From: Bradyrhizobium jicamae
Lineage (GTDB): Bacteria; Pseudomonadota; Alphaproteobacteria; Rhizobiales; Xanthobacteraceae
NCBI RefSeq assembly: GCF_018130695.1
Contig: NZ_JAFCJX010000014.1
Location: forward strand, 149,315-213,314
Direction: 5' to 3'
Length of the DNA stretch: 64,000 bases
Part shown: one piece after another, positions 45,581-54,961 of the stretch
Numbering within the stretch: the first letter of the stretch is position 1
Layout of the letters: each line of letters starts with the position of its first letter
The notes under the pieces: model-generated
Databases searched by the model: none
The model's input: only the letters and a program-made list of their open reading frames with translations
Told to the model about the DNA's origin: nothing
Made by a program: the position numbers and the translations under genes

Positions 45581-47146
45581 TCAAGTCAGGCCGGCGCGGC
45601 GAAAGCCTTCCAGATAATGCTCGCGGTCGGCATCGAGCTTCCACGGTAGTTGCGTCGCGATCCAGCTCAGCGAGATGCTGGGCTGGGTTCGCCGCAGTTC
45701 CTGCAGCGCGGCCTTCGCCATCTCCGTCTCGCCGCTCATGCCGGCGGCCACCGTCAACACCCGATAGGCGCCGCTGAGATCGCCGCGCTGGCGGATCGCC
45801 TCGCGCGACAGCCGGATCGCCTCGGCGTAGTTCCTGCCGACGAATTGTGCGTAGGCTGCAACGCCATAGTAGATCGCCGAGGAGGGGTCGCGCGGGCTCA
45901 GGCGGATCGCGCGTTGCGTCGCCTCATAGGCGTCCTGCCAGCGGCCGGCATAGCACAGCGCCAGACCATAATAGCCCTGCGCGAGCGAGAAGTTCGGGTT
46001 GAGCTGCAGCGCCTGCTCGAATTGCGACAGCGAATCATCGAGCCGGCGCGTCGAGAAGCAGACGCTGCCGAGCGCATTGTGCGCCCAGGCGTCCTCGCTG
46101 TCGGCGGCGATCGCCGCAAGCGCGGCGCGCTCGGCAGCCGGGGCTACCGCGCGGATGTCGGCCCAGCCGAGATGGACGCCGAACATGTGGTTGGTGGCGA
46201 GTAGCGAGAGCGCCTGGCAATAGTTCGGGTCGATCGAGATCGCCTTCTCCAGCAGCGCCTGTGCCAGGATGTTGTCCGGCCGCGTCACCCGCCAATGATG
46301 CGACAGTGCGCGCATGGTGAGGTCCCATGCGTCGACATTGCTCGGCGGCTTGCGGCGGCTGCGGAAATTCTCGGCCGCATAGATCTGCGGCTCGATGGCA
46401 GCAACGATGGCGTCGGTGATCTCGTCCTGCACTGCGAAGACGTCGATCAGATCGCGGTCGTAGTGCTCGGCCCAGATATGACCGCCGGATGCGGTGTCGT
46501 TGAGCTGGGCGGTGATCCGGACGCGGTCGCCGCTCTTGCGCACGCTGCCTTCGAGCACGTAGCGCACGCCGAGCTCGGCGGCGACCTGCTTCATCAGCAC
46601 CGCGCGACCCTTGTAGGTAAAGGACGAGTTCCGCGCGATCACGAAGAACCATCGCAGCTTCGACAGCGCGGTGATGATGTCCTCGCTGATTCCGTCGGAA
46701 AAATACTCCTGCTCAGGCTCGCCGCTCATGTTGTCGAACGGCAGCACCGCGATCGCCGGGCGGTCCGGCAACGCAAGCGGTGGCCGTGCCGGTTCGACAT
46801 TGGCGAGAACGACGGTCGCAGGGACAGCGTCCGCCGCCGGCTCATCGACCTCGCCGATGAAGCGAACGCCCTTGCGCGGAATGGTCCGGATCAGCCGCTG
46901 CTCCTTGCCGCTGTCGCCGACTGCGTTGCGGGCGGCGTTGATGCGGCTGTCGAGCGTCGAATCCGAGACGATGCGGCCGCCCCAGACCAGCGTAATGAGA
47001 TCGTCGCGGCTGACCACACGATCGCGGTTCTGCAGCAGATGAACCAGCAGGTCGAACACTTGCGGCTGCATGGCGACCATCTCGCCGCCGCGACGCAGCT
47101 CCCGAAGATCGGTGTCGAGGAGGTGGTTGTTGAAGCTGAATTTCAC
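45581..47146 (-). CDS. Winged-helix regulator with TolB-like and TPR domains
   Basis: The 521-residue protein starts with an OmpR/CadC-type winged helix (about residues 1-95, ending in IRTIPRKGVRFIGEV). A TolB/FlgO-like domain follows (about 125-245, AVLPFDNMSGEPEQEYFSDGISEDI), then TPR repeats (about 270-490). This architecture is common in rhizobia and is often mislabelled adenylate cyclase; no cyclase domain is present. It lies divergent from mddA, with 138 bases between them, so it may control that gene. Confidence 0.85.
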   Translation of the reverse strand: MKFSFNNHLLDTDLRELRRGGEMVAMQPQVFDLLVHLLQNRDRVVSRDDLITLVWGGRIVSDSTLDSRINAARNAVGDSGKEQRLIRTIPRKGVRFIGEVDEPAADAVPATVVLANVEPARPPLALPDRPAIAVLPFDNMSGEPEQEYFSDGISEDIITALSKLRWFFVIARNSSFTYKGRAVLMKQVAAELGVRYVLEGSVRKSGDRVRITAQLNDTASGGHIWAEHYDRDLIDVFAVQDEITDAIVAAIEPQIYAAENFRSRRKPPSNVDAWDLTMRALSHHWRVTRPDNILAQALLEKAISIDPNYCQALSLLATNHMFGVHLGWADIRAVAPAAERAALAAIAADSEDAWAHNALGSVCFSTRRLDDSLSQFEQALQLNPNFSLAQGYYGLALCYAGRWQDAYEATQRAIRLSPRDPSSAIYYGVAAYAQFVGRNYAEAIRLSREAIRQRGDLSGAYRVLTVAAGMSGETEMAKAALQELRRTQPSISLSWIATQLPWKLDADREHYLEGFRRAGLT

Positions 47147-47284
47147 GTGTGCCGCCGTGTCTCAAGAAACAATCAAGTGCATCTCATGGTGAGGTCAAGC
47201 GCAGGGCAAAGCCTTGCGGCAGCGTTTCAGGCAATTTGCAAAAATCAAAGTTGTGATCCCATTACCGTTACCGGAGTCAATTTT

Positions 47285-48061
47285 ATGGCCGAAACCCACG
47301 TCATTGGCCCCGCCACGACGGGACGTCGAACGCTAAGATTCATCGCATTCGTCTACGGCGCTGTGGCCTACCTCACATTCCTCGTCACGATCCTGTATGC
47401 GATCGGCTTCGTCATGGGCCTCGTCGTGCCCAAGGCCATCGATACCGGCTCGGAGACCCGGGTGATTTCCGCGCTGCTGACCAATCTCGTGCTGCTCTCG
47501 CTGTTCGCGGTCCAGCACAGCGTAATGGCCCGCAAATCGTTTAAACAACGCTGGACGCGATTCATTCCCCAGCCGGTCGAACGAAGCACCTACGTCCTGT
47601 TCTCGAGTCTCGCTCTGCTGCTGCTGTTCTGGCAATGGCGGCCGATGCCCGCCATCGTCTGGCACATCGCGCAACCGGAGCTGGCCGCTGTCGTTACCGG
47701 CCTGTCGCTGCTCGGCTGGGTCATTGTCTTCACCAGCACCTATCTGATCAATCATTTCGAATTGTTCGGATTGCATCAGGTGACCAGCAATCTTGTCGGT
47801 CGTGAAGTGCCTGCGCCGAGATTCCGCACGCCACTCTACTACAATTTCGTGCGGCATCCGATCTATCTCGGCTTCATCATCGCGTTCTGGGCCGCGCCGA
47901 CCATGAGCGTCGGGCACCTGTTGTTCGCGGCGGTGACGACCGCATACATCTTCGTCGGCATCTGGCTGGAAGAGCGCGATCTCGTCGATCTCTTTGGTGA
48001 CCAGTATCGCGACTATGCGCGGCGCGTGTCGATGTTGGTGCCGTGGCGAAAATCAGCCTGA
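47285..48061 (+). CDS. mddA: Methanethiol S-methyltransferase MddA
   Basis: The 258-residue protein has about five membrane segments and the methyltransferase-type motif FVRHPIYLGF followed by LEERDLVDLFGDQYRDY, as in MddA/NnrU-like membrane methyltransferases. MddA makes dimethyl sulfide from methanethiol and S-adenosylmethionine, and a Bradyrhizobium MddA has been shown to do this. CGGAG precedes the ATG. The distinction from other NnrU-family proteins rests on overall resemblance. Confidence 0.8.
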   Translation: MAETHVIGPATTGRRTLRFIAFVYGAVAYLTFLVTILYAIGFVMGLVVPKAIDTGSETRVISALLTNLVLLSLFAVQHSVMARKSFKQRWTRFIPQPVERSTYVLFSSLALLLLFWQWRPMPAIVWHIAQPELAAVVTGLSLLGWVIVFTSTYLINHFELFGLHQVTSNLVGREVPAPRFRTPLYYNFVRHPIYLGFIIAFWAAPTMSVGHLLFAAVTTAYIFVGIWLEERDLVDLFGDQYRDYARRVSMLVPWRKSA

Positions 48062-48096
48062 CTTGGGTCCTTGATCAATCCCTGGAGAATGAACTG

Positions 48097-48519
48097 ATGA
48101 AGCATGCTGGAAGCTGTTTTTGCGGTGCCGTGGAACTGCAGGTCACCGGTGCACCCGAGGCGATGGGATACTGCCATTGCCGGTCCTGCCGCTCCTGGTC
48201 GGGCGGGCCGGTCAATGCGTTCAGCCTCTGGAAGCCGGAGGCTGTCGAGATCACCGCAGGGGCGCAGTACGTCGCGACCTTTGAGAAGACGCCGCTCAGC
48301 CAGCGCAAATACTGCGCCAAATGCGGTGGTCATCTCATGACCAACCATCCGCCGCTCGGGCTGATCGACGTGTTCACGGCGACGATCCCGACGCTTGCTT
48401 TCGCTCCCGGTGTCCATGTGAATTATGCCGAGACCGTGCTGCCGATGCGCGACGGGTTGCCGAAGCTGAAGGATTTTCCGGCCGAGTTCGGCGGCTCCGG
48501 CGAGATGGTCGCCGAGTAG
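48097..48519 (+). CDS. GFA-domain zinc protein
   Basis: The 140-residue protein has the CENP-V/GFA zinc fold with SCFCGAV, GYCHCRSCR and KYCAKCGGHL. It is a relative of the formaldehyde-activating enzyme at 9386 but much shorter, and the natural substrate of such short members is unknown. The start with GGAG upstream is ATG 48097. It lies 35 bases after mddA and may be co-transcribed with it. Confidence 0.88.
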   Translation: MKHAGSCFCGAVELQVTGAPEAMGYCHCRSCRSWSGGPVNAFSLWKPEAVEITAGAQYVATFEKTPLSQRKYCAKCGGHLMTNHPPLGLIDVFTATIPTLAFAPGVHVNYAETVLPMRDGLPKLKDFPAEFGGSGEMVAE

Positions 48520-48783
48520 CAAGCCCCTCAATACGCAGGAACGACGCGGCGGCGCGTGCCCGCGGCGCAACCGATCCGTCCTTGCCGTCCGATCCCTGTC
48601 CCCGGGTTCGGGCGGCCATTTGCCGTGCGCGTTGCGCTGCCGAGAGCCATGTTGGGCTGTTATCCCGCCCTGCAAAATCGAGATTTGGCGCTGGCGGCCG
48701 GCTTCCGTTAAAAGGCAATAGGCGATGCCGCGATCAGCAGAATTTCGCCTGACAAAATAAATAACAAGAGGAATCGCCCAATC

Positions 48784-50046
48784 ATGACTGCCAGACCAGA
48801 TTTGCCGGAACGCGCACCGCGCGGTGCGGTCGTTCCGACGGCCCTTGATGGTCTGCTTGTGGTCGATTTCACCCGCGTCGTCGCCGGACCCGCCTGTACC
48901 CAGACCCTGGCCGATTTCGGCGCCGAGGTGATCAAGATCGAGAATCCCGATGGCGGCGACGATACGCGCCACTATGAGCACGCCGAAATCGGCGGCGAGA
49001 GCGCGGCCTATCTCAGCCTCAATCGCAACAAGCGCGGCATCGTGCTCGATTTCAACAATCCCGCCGCGCTCGACGTAGCACGCGCGCTGATTGCCAGGGC
49101 CGACGTGGTCGTGGAGAACTTTTCCGGCGGGGTGATGAAGAAGTTCGGGCTCGACTACGCTTCCGTCGTGCCGACCAATCCGCGGCTGATCTATTGCTCG
49201 ATCTCCGCTTACGGCCGCAAGGGTGAGTTTGCGCTGCGCCCGGGGTTTGATCCAATCACGCAAGCCGAAAGCGGCTTCATGTCACTGAACGGTTTTCCGG
49301 ATAGCGAGCCGGTGCGGACCGGACCGCCGATCGTCGATATGGCGACCGGGATGTCGGCCTGCAACGCCATCCTGCTCGCCCTGATCGCCCGTGACCGGCT
49401 GGGCCGCGGTCAGCAGGTCGAGGTTGCGCTGATCGATACTGCGGTCTCGATGACCGGCTTCTACGGAATGGCCTATCTGGTCAGTGGCAACAATCCGGGC
49501 CGCTTCGGCAACTCGCCGAATGGTTCGCCGACCGTCGGTGTCTATCGGGCATCCGACGGGCCGCTCTACATGGCCTGCGCCAATGATCGCCTGTATCGCC
49601 GGCTGGTCACCGACGTGCTCGAGCGACCCGACCTCGTCACCGATCCCGAGTTCGCCCATCGCAAGGCGCGCACCGCGAACAAGGAGAAGCTTCGCGCCAT
49701 CATCGCCAGCGTATTCGCGACCGATACGCTGGAGAACTGGATGGCCAAGATGAAGAAGGCCAACATTCCGGTTGGTTATCTGCGCACGGTTGAGCAGGGC
49801 TTCAATGCGCCCGAAGTGCGCGACCGCGATCGCCTGAGCCGAATCCCGCATCCTACCGCAGGCACGGTTCCCAATATCGAAACGCCGGTCAGCATGAGCC
49901 TGACGCCGGCGATCGATCCCGTCGCGGCGCCGCTGCTTGGCCAGCACACCAAGGATGTGCTGCGCACGACGCTCGGCTACGACGATCGCAAGATCGCGGT
50001 CCTCGCAGCAGCGGGCGCGTTCGGCAAGAGCGAGACCGCAGGTTAG
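48784..50046 (+). CDS. CaiB/BaiF (family III) CoA-transferase
   Basis: The 420-residue protein has the pattern VVDFTRVVAGPACTQTLADFG, GAEVIKIENP and the catalytic Asp156 in RPGFDPITQAESG. It transfers CoA between organic acids. It stands alone here, with 264 bases before it and no acyl-CoA enzymes beside it, so its substrate cannot be inferred. It is a distinct paralogue of the transferase at 33167. Confidence 0.9.
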   Translation: MTARPDLPERAPRGAVVPTALDGLLVVDFTRVVAGPACTQTLADFGAEVIKIENPDGGDDTRHYEHAEIGGESAAYLSLNRNKRGIVLDFNNPAALDVARALIARADVVVENFSGGVMKKFGLDYASVVPTNPRLIYCSISAYGRKGEFALRPGFDPITQAESGFMSLNGFPDSEPVRTGPPIVDMATGMSACNAILLALIARDRLGRGQQVEVALIDTAVSMTGFYGMAYLVSGNNPGRFGNSPNGSPTVGVYRASDGPLYMACANDRLYRRLVTDVLERPDLVTDPEFAHRKARTANKEKLRAIIASVFATDTLENWMAKMKKANIPVGYLRTVEQGFNAPEVRDRDRLSRIPHPTAGTVPNIETPVSMSLTPAIDPVAAPLLGQHTKDVLRTTLGYDDRKIAVLAAAGAFGKSETAG

Positions 50047-50227
50047 CACGCAGCAAGGTCGGCAACTCGCGACAACGTGATCCGTTGCGGTCGCGGGAAC
50101 TCGCACCGCTGCAGGGCGAGCGGATCATCTCCCGCTCGCCGCATCCGCCTGCGTTGGACGATCAATTCCAACCGGATGGACGGGCGCCAATCGGCGCCAC
50201 GGCCAAAGATGGGGCCGTTTCGGCCCT

Positions 50228-50413
50228 TCAGTTCGGCTTGCTGCGCAGGTTGTTCCTTGGCATACTTTCAACTTCTTCGGGTTCCGCTCGATCGATCTCG
50301 AGGCGTGCCATCCGAAGAATCAAGGTCGCTGTCGTCAGGCCAAGGCTCTCGGCCTCCCGGGCTGCGGTATCGACCTTCTGGGCCAAGCCTTCACGTTTGA
50401 CTGGGTATGCCAT
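50228..50413 (-). CDS. Small hypothetical protein
   Basis: The 61-residue basic helical protein begins MAYPVKREGLAQKVDTAARE. GAGGAT lies at a good distance before the ATG, and the start is 24 bases from the start of another tiny gene on the other strand. No domain is recognised. Confidence 0.55.
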   Translation of the reverse strand: MAYPVKREGLAQKVDTAAREAESLGLTTATLILRMARLEIDRAEPEEVESMPRNNLRSKPN

Positions 50414-50437
50414 TCGTAATCCTCACTAAGGTGCGAG

Positions 50438-50620
50438 ATGAAAAATCCCACTTGGGTTGCAGAGCTACAGAAGAAACTCGGAGCTCCATCGAGCGAAACA
50501 ATTGAAAGCCTGCGACTGCTGAAGGCCTTCATTCGGCTTGCGCCCGACCAGCGCGGCGAAGTTGTCGATCTGGTCGAGCGTTTGGCGGTGATCCCGCCGG
50601 TAAATCCTCCATTGTCCTGA
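50438..50620 (+). CDS. Small hypothetical protein
   Basis: This 60-residue, probably all-helical protein has the segment SSETIESLRLLKAFIRLAPD. AAGGTG precedes the ATG. It is divergent from the 61-residue gene at 50228. No domain is recognised. Confidence 0.55.
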   Translation: MKNPTWVAELQKKLGAPSSETIESLRLLKAFIRLAPDQRGEVVDLVERLAVIPPVNPPLS

Positions 50621-50642
50621 GCGTACTGACCTTCACTGACGT

Positions 50643-50963
50643 TCAGATGTTGAGCGGCTTGGCCGGAGGCTGCGTCGCGATCGCATAGACTGCGCCGCCT
50701 TCGAGTGCTTCCGATTGATGCCGCGTGCCGGCGGGCAGCAGAATGGTGTCGCCGGCGCTGACGACGCGCTCGCCCCCATCCCACCAGAAGTTGAGCCTGC
50801 CGCTGATGATCATCAGGATCTCGTCCACGGGGTGGGTGTGAAACGCATGCACCTTGCCGGCGGCATCGTGCTGCAGCTCGATGGATCCCTGCGCGGGAAG
50901 CAGATTCAGGATCGCCGGATCGACTGCGAAATCGGTTCGGGTGCCTGCGATGATACGCGTCAT
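50643..50963 (-). CDS. Cupin-domain protein
   Basis: The 106-residue single-domain cupin has the metal-site pattern HAFHTHPVDEILMIISGRLNFW and the second motif GDTILLPAGTRHQSEA. Its ATG overlaps the stop of the YqcI/YcgG gene as ATGA. Small cupins of this kind bind a metal and a small ligand, as enzymes or sensors. Here it is the last gene of a four-gene operon. Confidence 0.88.
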   Translation of the reverse strand: MTRIIAGTRTDFAVDPAILNLLPAQGSIELQHDAAGKVHAFHTHPVDEILMIISGRLNFWWDGGERVVSAGDTILLPAGTRHQSEALEGGAVYAIATQPPAKPLNI

Positions 50964-51715
50964 GCTGCCTGCTCCTTGTTCGCGATGGGCGCCGTCTTGT
51001 TCTGCGCGAGCTTGGCGAAGGGACATCCGCCGCCGCTCGAATTGTCGTCGTGCAGGAAGTACTGCAGGTATTCGCGCCCGTCGCTCGCGCCGTAGCGGCC
51101 AAGCATCGGCGAAGGGCTCGCGCTGTCGTAGGGGATCAGCCGTTTGCGCACCTCGGCGAAGGCGGCGTTGGCTGCCTTTTCGGTGCCGAGGATCTTCTCG
51201 AACACCCAGCGCGGCTGGAAGGTCAGCATGAAGGCGCTCGAGCGGCGGCTTTGCCGCATCACATGGGCCGGCGTCGTGCATACGACGAAGATCGGCTCGC
51301 CCGCGAAGGAGAACTCCCACATCGGATGGTCGATCTGCTCGGGAATCTCGGCCGGCCACGGGCTCTTGTCGAGCCGTGCGAGCTGGTCGAGCGTCAGCCA
51401 CATCTTGCGGTAGTAGGCATCGAGCGTCTGCACCGGACGCGGGCGCGTGAACACGATCAGCGAGGTGTTCGGACCGAACGAGCGCGATTGCGCGACATAC
51501 TGCGCGAGCTGCTCGCCGAGGATTCCGACGTCATAGGGATCAAGGAAGAGATAGCGGAGCTGATCCTGGCGGTGGCCGGTGACGCCGAAGATGCAGGGAA
51601 AGGGCCGTGCCTCGCTGCTCATCTGGGCTTCAAATTCGGAAAACATCACGGCCTGCCAGCTGCTCACCGGATAGGTCGAAGCAACTTCACCTTTTCGTAA
51701 AAATAGACGTTCCAT
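50960..51715 (-). CDS. YqcI/YcgG-family protein (possible haem-dependent N-oxygenase)
   Basis: From ATG 51715, with AGGGG before it, the protein has 251 residues. The family pattern is clear: FPCIFGVTGHRQDQLRYLFL, SLIVFTRP, DKSPWPAEIPEQIDHPMWEFSFAGEPIFV and FQPRWVFEKI, with a Cys-Pro-Phe motif near the C-terminus (GGGCPFAKL). Some members of this family have been reported to hydroxylate nitrogen in arginine-type substrates with haem. I recall this for enzymes of argolaphos and guanitoxin biosynthesis but cannot verify it here. The activity of this member is unknown. It is coupled to the cupin gene. Confidence 0.85.
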   Translation of the reverse strand: MERLFLRKGEVASTYPVSSWQAVMFSEFEAQMSSEARPFPCIFGVTGHRQDQLRYLFLDPYDVGILGEQLAQYVAQSRSFGPNTSLIVFTRPRPVQTLDAYYRKMWLTLDQLARLDKSPWPAEIPEQIDHPMWEFSFAGEPIFVVCTTPAHVMRQSRRSSAFMLTFQPRWVFEKILGTEKAANAAFAEVRKRLIPYDSASPSPMLGRYGASDGREYLQYFLHDDNSSGGGCPFAKLAQNKTAPIANKEQAA

Positions 51716-51740
51716 AACGGCCCCTTTACCCACAATGTGA

Positions 51741-53036
51741 CTACGCGATTATCAATTTGTTCCTCATCAGCAGCGGTCCGGCGATGCCCGGCAACGACAT
51801 GAGCAGGAGAATGACGATCAGCATGCCGTAACCGGCATCACCGATCGCAGCCGTGTTGCGCACGGCATCGGTTCCGGAGGCATGACTGACGGATAGCATC
51901 GCGTAGCCAATGACGGGCTGCGCGATCCCGGCGAAGATTCCTGCCGCCGTCGTATTCACCGACGCGCCGACGCCGATCAGGTCCGTGGTGTAGAGCTTCT
52001 TGACGCATTTCAGCACCAGCGGAACGGTGCCGCCGGCGACGAGGCCAAGCGCCGTGAATACGATCGTCACATAGACGAGGCCGAGCGTGTGGGCGATCGC
52101 GGGCAGGAGCATTGCGACCAGGATCATGCGCAGCACACAGATGCGGATCAGCGCGCCATCAAGCGCCGCGGCCGCGCGGTCCGCGACATGGCCGAGGAAA
52201 ATCGAGCCGATCGCATTGCCGATCATGAAGGCGAGAAGCGGCGTGCCTGCGGCCGTCGGCGAAATGTTGAAGACGTGGGCGACCATCGGGATGCCCCACA
52301 CGCCCGACAGCGTCGTGACGACTGCGAAATGCGATGCAAATGTCATGGCGCAGCCCCAGTTCGCCACATGCGACAGCGAGTGCCGCGCAGCACGGATGAC
52401 GCCCGCCAACGTCTTGTTGCTGTGCGACGCCGGATCAGGCTTCAACGCAAGCTTGGCGAAAGCAAGGTTGGCGAGCCCGATGCACGCGATAAGCAGGAAG
52501 CAGGCCCGCCAGCCGAAGCCGGTCACCGCGGCTGCAAGCGGGGTGGTCGCGATCACGCCGCCGACATAGCCCGACACCTGCGAGATGCCGGACATGACGC
52601 CGAAGCGCTCGTCCGAAAAGCTTTGCGCCACGAGCTTGAGAAGCGCGGTGAACACAAGCGCGTCGCCGCAGGCAACGATGAGGCGGGCGGCGAACACGTC
52701 GAGCAGGTTGGGCGCGAGCGCGAATGCGGCACTGCCGAGCGAGGAGGCCATCATGCTGGCCAGCACGACACGCTTGACGCCGTAGCGGTCGACCAGCAGT
52801 CCCGCCGGGATCTGCATCAGCGTGTAGCCCCAGAAATAGCTCGAGGCGAGCATCGCGACGCCGGCGGCATCCGTGTCGAAGTCGTGAATGAAGGGCAGGT
52901 TCATCGACTGCGGCGACACGCGCTGCAGAAAGGCGATCGCATAGGCTACCGCCACCGTTCCCCACGCCAGATAGGCGCGATCGACCAGTCGCGAGGTGGG
53001 GGTGAGTATGGCCTGTTGTCCCGACATCGCCGTCAC
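51741..53036 (-). CDS. Major facilitator superfamily transporter
   Basis: The 431-residue protein has twelve membrane segments and MFS motif A-like GLLVDRYGVKR between helices 2 and 3. It starts at GTG 53036, which overlaps the stop of the upstream gene as GTGA; ATG 53027 is an alternative. Within the operon it could export the product or import the substrate of the YqcI/YcgG enzyme. Direction cannot be read from sequence. Confidence 0.9.
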   Translation of the reverse strand: MTAMSGQQAILTPTSRLVDRAYLAWGTVAVAYAIAFLQRVSPQSMNLPFIHDFDTDAAGVAMLASSYFWGYTLMQIPAGLLVDRYGVKRVVLASMMASSLGSAAFALAPNLLDVFAARLIVACGDALVFTALLKLVAQSFSDERFGVMSGISQVSGYVGGVIATTPLAAAVTGFGWRACFLLIACIGLANLAFAKLALKPDPASHSNKTLAGVIRAARHSLSHVANWGCAMTFASHFAVVTTLSGVWGIPMVAHVFNISPTAAGTPLLAFMIGNAIGSIFLGHVADRAAAALDGALIRICVLRMILVAMLLPAIAHTLGLVYVTIVFTALGLVAGGTVPLVLKCVKKLYTTDLIGVGASVNTTAAGIFAGIAQPVIGYAMLSVSHASGTDAVRNTAAIGDAGYGMLIVILLLMSLPGIAGPLLMRNKLIIA

Positions 53037-53746
53037 ACCCGCGCGTAACCGACTGAGAACAGCGCGTCGGCGGTATCAGGGATCTTGCGCGACATCGCTG
53101 CGTCTACCAGCGATGCCGTGCCGTGATAGGCCTGCCGATGATGCTTGATGTGACCATAGGCGCCGCGCATGATCATATCGGGCAGCTCGAGCGGCTTGCC
53201 CGGATAGAGCGAGGCGCACATCTCGACGCAGGCCGCCTGCAGGGCTGGATCCTGGGCGTCGTCGAGCAGCGACGGCGTCACCTTTTCGCAGATCTTGGCA
53301 TTGGCAGCCCAGACGATGGGATTGCGGGTGCGCCAGCCATAGAGCACGCTGCCGTCACCCTTGTCGGCCGCTCCCGAGCATCTCAGCACTTCCGATGTGA
53401 AGAATCCGTAGAGGCCGCGTCCCTGATGGGCGGGCAGTACCTCGGTGCCGCTGCGGTAGATCGCGGGGCCGGCGGTCATCTGCAGCACGCGATAGACCGA
53501 GAAGGCCACGAGGCCCGACGCGTCGTAGACCAGGATGAGGCTGTATTTCCGGTCGAAAGGGGAGGACGCGGCCGTCCAGTGCGGCTCGATCGCCTGCCAG
53601 TTGACGGCGATAATCCCGTTCATCGCATCCATCACCGGTTGCCGGTCGGCTGCGACAATCTCGGAGGCATCTGGGTAGCTATAAATCGCGTAACCTGACC
53701 AGGGCGATTTGATCGCCTGATATTGGCTGCCCAGATTTCGCGACAT
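53033..53746 (-). CDS. GNAT-like acyltransferase
   Basis: From ATG 53746, with TGGAG before it, the protein has 237 residues. The segment EVLPAHQGRGLYGFFTSEVL fits the acetyl-CoA loop of the GNAT fold (Q-x-x-G-x-G), preceded by a strand LILVYDASGLVAFSVYRV. The rest is unfamiliar. It is the first gene of the operon with the MFS transporter, YqcI/YcgG protein and cupin, 63 bases from the divergent regulator. Confidence 0.7.
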   Translation of the reverse strand: MSRNLGSQYQAIKSPWSGYAIYSYPDASEIVAADRQPVMDAMNGIIAVNWQAIEPHWTAASSPFDRKYSLILVYDASGLVAFSVYRVLQMTAGPAIYRSGTEVLPAHQGRGLYGFFTSEVLRCSGAADKGDGSVLYGWRTRNPIVWAANAKICEKVTPSLLDDAQDPALQAACVEMCASLYPGKPLELPDMIMRGAYGHIKHHRQAYHGTASLVDAAMSRKIPDTADALFSVGYARV

Positions 53747-53809
53747 GGCAGAACTCCAGTATTCCACCACGACCTATACAGGGCGGCCTCTGATGGCCTA
53801 AAGGACAAT

Positions 53810-54829
53810 ATGCCCTCGAAAACTGCCAAGCCGTCCCGGTTGAAGCCGGCAGAGAAGGCGCCTGCGCGGCGGATCGCGATCGTCGCGTTTCCGGGCGTGA
53901 CCCTGCTCGACATCTCCGGGCCGGCGCAGGTGTTCGCCGAGCTGGAAGCGATCGAACTGCCGGGGCCGGGTTACGCGCTATCCTATCTGTCGGCTGCCGG
54001 CGGGCTGGTGACGACGGATGTCGGCATGATGGTCGATACCGCCTCGATCGACGGCGTGCGACCCGACGAGGTCGATACGCTGGTGATCCCGGGAGGTCCG
54101 GGTATCTGGGAGATGCGCAACGACGCCAGGCTGATGAAGTGGATCACGCAGGCGTTGCCGAAGGCGCGCCGCGTGGCCTCCGTCTGCCTCGGCGCCTTCG
54201 CGCTGGCCTGGACCGGCGTGCTGGATGGCAAGCGTGCTGCAACGCACTGGCGCTATTGCCCGCGCCTGCAGGACAGTTTTCCGAACATCCGGGTCGAGCC
54301 CAATGCGATCTTTGTGAAGGATGGCCGGGTCTGGTCGTCGGCGGGTGTCAGTGCCGGGATCGACCTGGCGCTCGCCATGATCGAGGAGGACTTTGGGCAC
54401 ACCATCGCGCTCGATGTCGCGCGGCGGCTGGTCGTGTTTCTGAAGCGGCCGGGTGGCCAAAGCCAGTTTTCGACGGTGCTTGCCGCGCAGGCCTCCGACG
54501 TCGAGGGGCGCTTCAGCGCGCTGCACGCCTGGATCATCGAGAATATCGCAAGCGACCTGAAGGTGGAGACACTGGCTGAAAAAGCCGGGATGACGCCGCG
54601 GACCTTTGCCCGCACCTATGTCAGCCGCACCGGGATGACGCCGGCGAGTGGCGTCGAGGCGTTGCGTGTCGAGACTGCGCGCCTCTTGCTCGAAAGCCGC
54701 CAGATCGGCGGTGTGGTCGAGGTGGCCAAGCGCGCCGGCTTCGGCGACGATGAGCGGATGCGGCGCGCCTTCCTGCGCCATCTCGGCGTCTCGCCCACGG
54801 AGTATCGAAGCCGCTTTTCGGGGCGATAG
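53810..54829 (+). CDS. GlxA-type (DJ-1/PfpI plus AraC) transcriptional regulator
   Basis: The 339-residue protein has an N-terminal class I amidotransferase-like (DJ-1/PfpI) domain (about residues 20-205, with Cys in ASVCLGAFAL) and a C-terminal AraC helix-turn-helix pair. AAGGA precedes ATG 53810. Relatives such as ArgR, GbdR and CdhR of Pseudomonas respond to arginine, betaines or carnitine. Being divergent from the YqcI/YcgG operon, it probably activates that operon, perhaps in response to an amino-acid-like compound. Confidence 0.9.
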   Translation: MPSKTAKPSRLKPAEKAPARRIAIVAFPGVTLLDISGPAQVFAELEAIELPGPGYALSYLSAAGGLVTTDVGMMVDTASIDGVRPDEVDTLVIPGGPGIWEMRNDARLMKWITQALPKARRVASVCLGAFALAWTGVLDGKRAATHWRYCPRLQDSFPNIRVEPNAIFVKDGRVWSSAGVSAGIDLALAMIEEDFGHTIALDVARRLVVFLKRPGGQSQFSTVLAAQASDVEGRFSALHAWIIENIASDLKVETLAEKAGMTPRTFARTYVSRTGMTPASGVEALRVETARLLLESRQIGGVVEVAKRAGFGDDERMRRAFLRHLGVSPTEYRSRFSGR

Positions 54830-54961
54830 GATTCCCGCAGCACGGTTCGTCCGTCGATCCATCCCGTCAGCGAATGGCTGGCGGTCGCGCTATCCGCTCA
54901 AAGCGGTAGCCTTTTCGGTTTTCCTGCGGCTAATGTGCCGCCGAACCGGGAGAGAAACACC

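Noticed and set aside
45581..47146. Adenylate cyclase label often given to this type of protein
   Set aside because: The protein has a winged helix, a TolB-like domain and TPR repeats but no cyclase catalytic domain.
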